Below are positions 34,123-46,100 of a stretch of DNA of 64,000 nt, piece by piece. How positions within the stretch are numbered: the first letter of the stretch is position 1; every line of letters starts with the position of its first letter. A model generated the notes under the pieces. That model did not search any database, was not told the DNA's origin, and was given only the letters and a program-made list of their open reading frames with translations. The position numbers and the translations under genes are program-made. This DNA is from Saprospiraceae bacterium (GTDB lineage Bacteria; Bacteroidota; Bacteroidia; Chitinophagales; Saprospiraceae). The DNA is taken from assembly GCA_016715985.1 (NCBI GenBank), contig JADJXD010000001.1, positions 3,782,001 to 3,846,000 of the forward strand. Reading direction: 5' to 3'.

Positions 34123-37100
34123 ATGAGAATGAAGAGCTATTTTCCGTATATCATAATAATAGTATTTTGTATTTTTTCTATTTCCGAAGTATGGTCTGCC
34201 ACATATACAGTTTCTAATACCAACGACTCAGGCGCCGGCTCCCTTAGGCAAGCAATTTTAGATGCTAATGCTAATCCCGGTGACGATATTATAAATTTTA
34301 GTGTTTCAGGAACGCTGACTTTAGCAACATCGCTTCCCACCGTCACAGGTGGATTGACAATAGATGGTACCACTGCACCGGGATACTCAGCTGGAAATCC
34401 TGCATTTAATATCTCATTTTCAATAAACAATGCGCCTACTTTAGTTGCAACAGGAGTCACAAATCTTTCAATATCGGGTTTAATATTTTCAAGTAATGCT
34501 GTGATTACATCTCAAAATTTTAGAAATATTGAGTTGACAAACTGTTTTGCAGTATTGATTCAAAATTGTGTTTTCCAGTCAAAGTCCACAGCGGTGAGTG
34601 TAACAAATGGCGGTGGTGTACAAATTTTGAATAATAATTTTATGAATAATGGCAATTTCACTTATTACACATTGAATATTTCAAATGTGACAACTCATTC
34701 GGGTGTCAGACTAAATCTGTCAGATAATATCTTTAATGGTGGCGGCAATGGGATTAGCCTGCAAAACATGGATGGGCTTACCATCGCAACTACAGGCACC
34801 CCCGAGGTATTAATCCCTAACACAGATGGCAAAAAAACGCTGATAGGGGTAGTATTAAATCTTAATAACATTGACAATTCTACTATTACAGGATTTGACT
34901 TATCCAGGGAATCAGGAACTGGGGGAACCGGACTATCAACATCAGGTTGTGACAATCTGATGGTCAGCAACAATACTATAGACGGTAGAGCTATAGGTAT
35001 ATCCGTCAGTAATAGTATTATCTCAACGATCACAGCCAATACACTGACAAACAACACCAGTCATGGTATAACGGTTTCTGGTGGACAAAACTGCACCATC
35101 ACCAACAATGTCATGACCAATACGGGCACTGTTACGGGTGTTGATCATTACAGCTTAACCATCAATAATGTAGCTACAGATGGCACAAAGAGACTGGAAG
35201 TCGTTGGCAATACCTTTAATGGTGGCGGCAATGGTATTCAATTGTTGAATATGGATGCGCTGACCATTGCAACTGCGGGTCCGGCAGAGGTCATCATTCC
35301 AGACAATGATGGTAAAAAAACAATGATACGTACCGTTCTTAATTTACAAAATATAGACAATATTACTATAAATGCTTTCGACTTAGGCAGGTCTACTGGT
35401 ACAGGTGGTACAGGCTTGTTTACACAAAATTGTGATAATTTGATGGTCAGCAACAATACTACAGACGGCAGAGCTGTAGGTATAAACGTCAGTAACAGCA
35501 TTATCTCAACGATCACAGCAAATACACTGACAAACAACAGCAGTTTTGGTATAACGGTTTCTGACGGACAAAACTGCACCATCACCAACAATTTCATGAC
35601 CAATACAGGCACTGTTACAGGTGTTGATCATTACAGCTTAACCATCAATAATGTGGCTACAGATGGTACAAAGAGACTGGAAGTCGTTGGCAATACCTTT
35701 AATGGTGGCGGCAATGGTATCCAATTGTTGAATATGAATGCGCTGACCATCGCAACTACGGGACCTGCAGAGGTCATCATTCCAGACATTGATGGTAAAA
35801 AAACACTGACACGTACCGTACTTAATTTACAAAATATAGACAATACGACTATAAATGCTTTCGACTTAGGCAGGTCTACTGGTACAGGTGGTACAGGCTT
35901 GTTTACAAACAATTGTGATAATTTGATGGTCAGCAACAATACTACAGACGGCAGAGCTGCAGGTATCAACGTCAATAACAGTATTATCTCAACAATCACA
36001 GCCAATACACTGACAAACAACAGCAGTCATGGCATAACGGTTTCTGGCGGACAAAACTGTACCATAACCAACAATGTCATGACAAATACAGGAACGATCA
36101 GCACCAATCATAGCCTTCGGATTAGTGCCGTGACCACTGATGGAATAAGAAGACTGGAAGTAAGCGGCAATACCTTCAACGGCGGAGGCAACGGCATTGA
36201 TTTGTCCAATATGGATGCGCTGACCATCGCCACAACCGGTATTCCAGAGGTGCTGATTCCGGATACGGATGGAAAAAAGACAATGACCAATACGGTTCTT
36301 ACTCTGTTCAACATCGACAATACGACTATAAATGCTTTCGACTTAGGCAGGTCTACTGGTACAGGTGGTACAGGCTTGTTTACAAACAATTGTGATAATT
36401 TGATGGTCAGCAACAATACTACAAACGGCAGAGCTATAGGTATTAACATCAGTAACAGTATTATCTCAATTATCACAGCCAATACACTGACAAACAACAG
36501 CAGTCATGGTATAACGGTTTCTGGCGGACAAAACTGTACCATCACCAACAATGCGATGACAAATACAGGAACGATCAGCTTCAATCATAGCTTTCGGATT
36601 GATGGCGTGACCACCGATGGAATAAGAAGACTGGAAGTAAGCGGCAATACTTTCGACGGTGGCGGCAACGCCATAGAGCTACGAAACATGGATGCGCTGA
36701 GCATCGCGACTACCGGCACACCAGAGGTGCTGATTCCGGATACGGATGGAAAAAAGACAATGACCAATACGGTTCTTACTCTTTTCAACATCGACAACAC
36801 CACGATTGAAGATTTTGACCTATCCAGGGAGTCAGGTACAGGTGGTACAGGCCTGCTATTAAATGCTTCAGATAATATAACCCTTACTGATCTTATCATT
36901 AATAATAGAAGCTTGGCTATACAAATTGAAAGCTCAAATGATGTCTCAGTAGATAACCTGCAAGCTGTTACAGGCGGTAGAGCAATACTTTCCACCAACT
37001 CAAATGGTACAGAAATTATCAATTCCAGCTTTAGCAATTTTACTCCAGTCAGCAATCAAGGTGTGGTACACCTAAATAATGTGGGCATTTCTGCCAATAC

Positions 37101-40100
37101 AGGAAATAGACTGAATATGGTATCTAATAATTTTGGATCAAACTCCAATACAGGTATTTACATATCGAATTCAGACGGATTGATCATCTCAGATGGATCA
37201 GTAGCTAATACACATATTACCCTTGCAGATCAGGATAGTGTGTGGAGGACTTTAATCCCTATTCATCTGAATAATTCGCATAACACTTCGATATCTAAGA
37301 TTAATATCAAACAAAATGGCAATACTCGAATTGGCTCGGGTATTTTCATTCAGGATAGTGACAATAGTACAGTATCGAATGTCACAGCATCTGGAAGAAA
37401 TAACGGTATTAATTTTAACGAAAGTTCAGGTGGTACTGTAAGTAATTCATTATTTCAGGAAAATAACAACGGAATTTTCGCTAATGGCGTAATTCTTGAT
37501 CCTTCAGCACTTACAGTAAGTAATTCAAACTTTATCTGTAATACCATAGGTATCAATGGAAATAATAATGCAACAATTGATGCTGCTAATAATTTCTGGG
37601 GAGCGGCAGATGGTTCTGCGACAGATACGGGTAGTGGTGATACCTACTTTGAATCTACCACTTTAAATAATGTAGGTTTTGTCAACAATACAACAACCTT
37701 CTTAACAACAGAAGATGCCGCAAGTCCTGTAGGCGGCCAAAGAATATTCAATGAGCTCAATGCTCAGTTGACCAATGGTCAGACAATCACTTCTGTAGCG
37801 GACAGCACTGACTACGGTACAGCGAATATTGGCTCAACACTTACACGTCAATTCAGAATAGCCAATAATGGCTTGGACACCATGTTCATCACAGGCATCA
37901 CGAGTTCACATGCCCAATTTACCCTGGCCAATATCCCTGCCTATGTACTATGTATGGATACTCTGGCATTTGATGTGATCTATACACCGACTACAGAGAC
38001 CACATCTACAAGCACGATTACCATTACTCAAACTAATTGTTACAATACAGAATTTGAGTTTAATGTGGCAGGACTGGGATTTCAGCCATGCGATATGATA
38101 ATTAATTCAGTTGTCGTTGGTAATGAATCATGTGCGGATGCCAATAATGGTACACTGACGGTGACTGCAACTTGTGGATTATCATGTAATACTTCACCTG
38201 GCGACATCCGATACTCGATAGACGGCACTAATTTCTTAGACAATGGAGGTCTATTTACTGGCCTGTCAGATGGCACTTACACCGTTACCGTCAGAGATGT
38301 GAATGATATCGCATGTACAGCAACTTCAGCGGGACATATGGTATCCGCAGGTACAGGGCCATGCTGTGACATTGCCATCACATCAGTCACCCCTATTCAC
38401 GAGACTTGTGCCAATGCCAATGATGGAAGTCTTACAGTTTTAGCCACTTGTACATCATGCATTAATGGTAATGCTGATATAAGGTATTCATTAGATAATG
38501 TTGATTTTAGTAATACATCCGGAGTTTTTACAAGTTTGGCAGATGGTAGTTATACAGTATATGTAAGAGATGTGAACGAGACATCCTGTACGATTAGTAA
38601 TGGTCCATATTCAATTAACAGCGGTAATCCTGTTGTGGTTCCGACGTTTACGGCGGTGGATCCGATATGTTCCGGAGAGACATTGAGTGGCTTGCCGACG
38701 ACATCGAACAACGGGATATCGGGAAGCTGGTCACCGGCCTTGGATAATACGATGACCACGACGTATACATTTACGCCTGATGGGGGACAGTGTGCTGCGA
38801 CGGCAGAGCTTACCATCACGGTATATCCTGTGGTTACGCCTTCGATAAGTCCTGTATCTTCGGAAGTATGTGGGGATAGTGCACCATTGGCATTGGTAGG
38901 GACACCTTCTGGTGGAGTATTCAGTGGTACGGGAGTGGTTGTGACGCCTGTAAGTTGTGGGGGAGGAGATGTTTGGGTCAATGAGATCAGGTACGGAGAT
39001 GGGCAGAATGATGACTTTTTTGAGATAGCTGGCCCTGCGGGTACATATCTGGGGGATTACCGGTTTATAATATACGAGGGCTCCGGCGCAGTATCCAATT
39101 CATTGTTTCCAGCCAATCCGGTATGGACACTGGATGATGAGGGGAGCGGATATGGAGCATTGGCTTTCCAGGGTTTCTTTGATTTACCCAACACATCGGG
39201 CGGAGTAGCTATCGTTCGGAATTCAGATAACAGTTTGGTACAGTTTGTAAGTTATGGCGGAATGATAACAGGAGCAACCAATCCGTACACTGCTCAACCG
39301 TTAGGTGGAGACAGTGAAGATATAGGAGTTGGGGCAACTGCCGGTCAATCAGTACAACTGACAGGAACAGGAAGTTCATATGCATCTTTTTCATGGGTAG
39401 GCAACGCCACACCATCAGTGCATAATTTAAATACAGGCCAGACGGTGAGTGGCGGTGGCGGTGGCAATGCCAACTGTGACACCTATAGTTTTGACCCATC
39501 AGTTGCAGGAGTGGGAATGCAGACATTGACATATACCTATACAAATGGAAATGGATGTGTTGGTACAGCACAGGTTAATGTGTCGGTGAATCCTGTTGCG
39601 GTTCCGACGTTTACGGCGGTGGATCCGATATGTTCCGGAGAGACATTGATTGGCTTGCCGACGACATCGAACAACGGGATATCGGGAAGCTGGTCACCGG
39701 CCTTGGATAATACGATGACCACGACGTATACATTTACACCTGATGGGGGACAGTGTGCTGCGACGGCTACGCTGACCATCACGGTATATCCTGTGGTTAC
39801 GCCTTCGATAAGTCCTGTATCTTCGGAAGTATGTGGGGATAGTGCACCATTGGCATTGGTAGGGACACCTTCTGGTGGAGTATTCAGTGGTACGGGAGTG
39901 GTTGTGACGCCTGTAAGTTGTGGGGGAGGAGATGTTTGGGTCAATGAGATCAGGTACGAAGATGGGCAGAATGATGACTTTTTTGAGATAGCCGGCCCTG
40001 CGGGTACATATCTGGGGGATTACCGGTTTATAATATACGAGGGCTCCGGCGCAGTATCCAATTCGTTGTTTCCAGCCAATCCGGTATGGACACTGGATGA

Positions 40101-43100
40101 TGAGGGGAGCGGATATGGAGCATTGGCTTTCCAGGGTTTCTTTGATTTACCCAACACATCGGGCGGAGTAGCTATCGTTCGGAATTCAGATAACAGTTTG
40201 GTACAGTTTGTAAGTTATGGCGGAATGATAACAGGAGCGACTAATCCGTACACTGCTCAACCGTTAGGTGGAGACAGTGAAGATATAGGAGTTGGGGCAA
40301 CTGCCGGTCAATCAGTACAACTGACAGGAACAGGAAATTCATATGCATCTTTTTCATGGGTAGGCAACGCCACACCATCAGTGCATAATTTAAATACAGG
40401 CCAGACGGTGAGTGGCGGTGGCGGTGGCAATGCCAACTGTGACACCTATAGTTTTGACCCATCAGTTGCAGGAGTGGGAATGCAGACATTGACATATACC
40501 TATACAAATGGAAATGGATGTGTTGGTACAGCACAGGTCAGTGTGACGGTGGAAAATTGCTGTGAGATATCAATAGCCAATATTACACCAACTCACGAGA
40601 CTTGTCTCAATGCCAATGACGGAAGTCTGACAGTAATAGCTACATGTGGCTCTTGTACCAATGGCAATGCTGACATCAGGTATTCAATAGATAATGTTGA
40701 TTTTAGCAATAGCACGGGAATATTTACGGGTTTGGCTGATGGTAGTTATATTGTTTATATTCAGGATTTCAATAATACCGGATGTGATGCTTCACAGGCT
40801 GGCAATACGATCAATGCGGGTAATGATAATACACCACCTGTTATCACCTGCCCTGCAAATATAACAGTAAATACTGATGCGGGAGTATGTACTGCAAGTG
40901 GTGTTGTACTGGGTATGGCGACAGTTACAGACAACTGTAATATGTCGATATTTGCTACCAATGATGCACTCACTGCTTATCCAATAGGAATTACCACAGT
41001 AACCTGGACAGCTAATGATGGAAATGGAAATGCAGCAACTTGTACACAAACTGTTACTGTATTGGATAATCAGTCCCCGGTTATCACCTGCCCTACCAGC
41101 ACCGATGTAGAGCTGGATGTATGTGATAACATTACGCTTACGGCTGAACTATTAGGTATTACAGCCACAGACAATTGTGTGGCCAATCCTGTCATTAGTT
41201 TTCCCCAAAGTAACTATAGTGGCACGGGTACTCAGAATGTAGTGGTATTTGCATCTGATGGAACTAATCAAAGCTCATGTTCCGTAGCTGTGACCTTCGA
41301 AACAAATGAAGCGAAGCTGTTCCTTCAGGCTTTTGATAATCCACTTGGAACTTACCCATTTAATACTGCCGTAACCATTACAGGGGCAGAATTGCTGGCC
41401 AATGACATTTTGATTAATGGTATCAATATGCAAATTACAGGTATGACGGTGGATAATCCGGCTCATGGATCTATCGCAGATAATAGCAACGGCACCTATA
41501 CCTTCACACCAAACAGTACTTATAGCGGACCCGTTTCGCTTACTTACACTGTGTCTTCAAACGCATGTACCCCTCCTGTTACAGCTTCTGCAGCAGCTAC
41601 TTTTACCATTCTGCCTGTACCAAGCAATGTTGAAATTTTAGATGGCATTGATAACAATGGCAACGGCATCATTGACGAAGGCCTGGCATGCTCGCCAACC
41701 ATGGTTGCGCACTGGACTTTCGAGCCGGGCAATGAATTGACTGATCTCACTGGAAATTTCCCTGATCTGACTCTTTTGGGTGCTACAGTTTCCAATGGTA
41801 AACTGGATGTGGGGGTAAATCAATATGCTACAACAGGAAACTATGCAGGACCTAATTTGACTAATAAGACATTGGTGGCCTGGGTATCATTGGATCAATT
41901 GAGCAATGGTACTTTTGGCGGTTCGGCTCTGACCATAGACAAGGTAAATATAGACAAGTTTGACGGTATCGTATTTAGTGAAACACAGTTAAACAGATGG
42001 AATGTTGGGAGTGATTGGTACAGACGTACGCAAAGTATGACCCCGGGCTTTACAGAGACTGCCCCTAACCAAATGGTTCGTATGGTCATCACCTATCAAG
42101 CGGGTATTAATAACCAGGCTTATATAAAAATGTACCGTGATAATGTCCTCATAGGTGAATACATTAAAGGCTCTATGGAAACCTATACTACAGGAACAAA
42201 CACGGAAATATTCTTTGGTTTGCGTCACAGGCTCCCAGGCGGCATATTACCCGGAAAGCCTTGGATGGATGGTAAAATAGAAGAAGCGAGAATTTACGAT
42301 GGCTGTATGACTGAGGCTGATATTCAGACTTTAACACCTTGCGACATCGCCATCACCTCAGCCACCCCTACAGATGAAATCTGCCCTGATGCAGGAGATG
42401 GTACCATCACCGTGGTAGCTACTTGTTCCACTTGCGCAAGCATTGAGTACTCTATTGATGACTTTACTAATATCAATACTACAGGTATATTTAATGGTCT
42501 TGAAGATGGAACTTATACTGTAAAAGTAAGAACCAGCGGAGCTATTACCTGTTATGCAGTACAAACCAATGTAGTAGTAGCTGTTGGGGTAGATAATCAG
42601 GCCCCGGTTATCACCTGCCCTACCAGCACCGATGTAGATTTGGATGTATGTGATAACATTACGCTTACGGCTGAACTATTAGGTATTACAGCCACAGACA
42701 ATTGTGTGGCCAATCCTGCCATTAGTTTTCCCCAAAGTAACTATAGTGGCACGGGTACTCAGAATGTAGTGGTATTTGCATCTGATGGAACTAATCAAAG
42801 CTCATGTTCCGTAGCTGTGACCTTCGAAACAAATGAAGCGAAGCTGTTCCTTCAGGCTTTTGATAATCCACTTGGAACTTACCCATTTAATACTGCCGTA
42901 ACCATTACAGGGGCAGAATTGCTGGCCAATGACATTTTGATTAATGGTATCAATATGCAAATTACAGGTATGACGGTGGATAATCCGGCTCATGGATCTA
43001 TCGCAGATAATAGCAACGGCACCTATACCTTCACACCAAACAGTACTTATAGCGGACCCGTTTCGCTTACTTACACTGTGTCTTCAAACGCATGTACCCC

Positions 43101-46100
43101 TCCTGTTACAGCTTCTGCAGCAGCTACTTTTACCATTCTGCCTGTACCAAGCAATGTTGAAATTTTAGATGGCATTGATAACAATGGCAACGGCATCATT
43201 GACGAAGGCCTGGCATGCTCGCCAACCATGGTTGCGCACTGGACTTTCGAGCCGGGCAATGAATTGACTGATCTCACTGGAAATTTCCCTGATCTGACTC
43301 TTTTGGGTGCTACAGTTTCCAATGGTAAACTGGATGTGGGGGTAAATCAATATGCTACAACAGGAAACTATGCAGGACCTAATTTGACTAATAAGACATT
43401 GGTGGCCTGGGTATCATTGGATCAATTGAGCAATGGTACTTTTGGCGGTTCGGCTCTGACCATAGACAAGGTAAATATAGACAAGTTTGACGGTATCGTA
43501 TTTAGTGAAACACAGTTAAACAGATGGAATGTTGGGAGTGATTGGTACAGACGTACGCAAAGTATGACCCCGGGCTTTACAGAGACTGCCCCTAACCAAA
43601 TGGTTCGTATGGTCATCACCTATCAAGCGGGTATTAATAACCAGGCTTATATAAAAATGTACCGTGATAATGTCCTCATAGGTGAATACATTAAAGGCTC
43701 TATGGAAACCTATACTACAGGAACAAACACGGAAATATTCTTTGGTTTGCGTCACAGGCTCCCAGGCGGCATATTACCCGGAAAGCCTTGGATGGATGGT
43801 AAAATAGAAGAAGCGAGAATTTACGATGGCTGTATGACTGAGGCTGATATTCAGACTTTAACACCTTGCGACATCGCCATCACTTCAGCCACCCCTACAG
43901 ATGAAATCTGCCCTGATGCAGGAGATGGTACCATCACCGTGGTAGCTACTTGTTCCACTTGCGCAAGCATTGAGTACTCTATTGATGACTTTACTAATAT
44001 CAATACTACAGGTATATTTAATGGTCTTGAAGATGGAACTTATACTGTAAAAGTAAGAACCAGCGGAGCTATTACCTGCTATGCAGTACAAACCAATGTA
44101 GTAGTAGCTGTTGGGGTGGATAATACACCTCCGGTTATCACCTGCCCTGCAAATATAACAGTAAATACTGATGCGGGAATATGTACTGCAAGTGGTGTTG
44201 TACTGGGTATGGCAACAGTTACAGACAACTGTAATATGTCTATAGTTGCAACCAATGATGCACCCACCACTTATCCAATAGGTATAACCACAGTTACTTG
44301 GACAGCCAATGATGGCAATATCAATACTGCTACTTGTACACAGACAGTAAATGTAATAGATAATCAAGCACCCGTAATCACCTGCCCGGCAACCATAACT
44401 GTCAATACAAATGCAGGCTTGTGTACAGCAAATGGAGTAACATTAGGAACAGCTACAGTCACGGACAATTGTACCATGTTTATCATACCTATAAATAATG
44501 CACCAGCTAATTTTACCATTGGCATCAATACTGTTACCTGGACAGCAGATGATGGGAATGGAAACATCAATATTTGTACCCAAACTGTAACAGTAGTAGA
44601 TATACAGGCACCAGTACTCCTATGTGCTCCTGATATCACAGTCAACGCTACATCGGGGCTATGCACCGGGACAGCAGCACTTAGTCCTCCGGTGATGATA
44701 GATAATTGCGAACTTCAATCACCGCTTGGCAATGCTTTATCTTTTGATGGCATAAACGACTATACCCAAAGGGCGCCTTTAGCAGGATTAGGTTCAGCAG
44801 ATTTTACCTTTGAAGTTTGGTTTAAAGCAAATAGCATTACTTCTTTCCCCATACTTTTTGCTCAGGACAAATCTTTTGTTTATTCTCCTGCATTTCGGGT
44901 TGAAATCGGTTCGAGTACTCAAAATATCAGATTCTTTTTAATTTCTCCAAGCGGAAGTGTAACCAACTTCACGCCTAACAATACAATAAGTGCCAACGCT
45001 TGGACACACTACGCCATAGTTAGGACCGGAAATACATTCCGATCATACATAAACGGGATATTGCAAACAACAACAACCGCATCAGGTAACCCAACCCTTA
45101 CCGGCAATAACTTTAATTTCAGGCTTGGCGCAAGATTTAGCAATACTAATGGAATTACAAACTTATTTAACGGTGTTTTGGATGAGTTCAGATGCTGGAA
45201 TGTAGCTCGTAACCAATCCCAAATCCAGGCATCCATGAACAGCTCACTGACATCAGAATCAGGTTTGTATCTCAATTATCCTTTTAATCAAGGAACGGCA
45301 GGCGGTAATAATGTAGGTGTTAATACATTAAATGATCTGAGCGGGAATAATCTCAATAGTACCCTGAGCAATTTTGCCCTTACAGGCAATAGTTCAAATT
45401 GGGTGACCGGAAATGTAGGAAGTGCCGGTTTCACTAATGATGCTCCATCTGAATTTCCATTGGGAAATACAACAGTTATCTGGACGGGCTCAGATGCATC
45501 AGAAAATACTTCAACATGTTCTCAGGTGGTGACGGTTGTTGACAATCAGGCACCTCTTGCAATCTGTCATCCTTCACTTTCATTAGGTCTGACGAGCGAT
45601 GCAACTGCTGTTATAAATGCTTCAATGCTGGACAACAATAGCAGTGATCTTTGTGGGCCTGTTTCTCTTTCTATACATTCAGGTTTATCAAGTTTCAACT
45701 GTACTCACTATGGAGTGCATCACACTGTTATACTTAGAGTTACAGATGCAGCCGGTAACACATCGACCTGCTCTACATTGGTAACACTGAATGTGGGCAG
45801 TGCGCAGGATTTTGACTTGGATGGTGTACCTGATTGTTATGACCTGGATGATGATAATGATGGTATTTTGGATATACATGAGTGTATTACTGCTACAGAA
45901 GTTAATTTTGAAGGATCAGGGACATTCGGAAATGTTACGGCAATAAATAAGAGAAGAAACTTAGAAAGCATCGCAGGCCTTTCGGGATATTTTTACACTT
46001 CTTCCGGCCAATTGAATGAAGGTCGGTATGCTGTAAGCAGCCAGGCAGGAAATGCAGCAAATCGTCTTCACAGTAATTCTAATGTTTGGCCGGCAGAACT

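Noticed and set aside
34738..36900. Regular repeats that might be a CRISPR array
   Set aside because: The period is ~480 bp, the repeats are coding and in frame, and there are no short unique spacers or cas genes.
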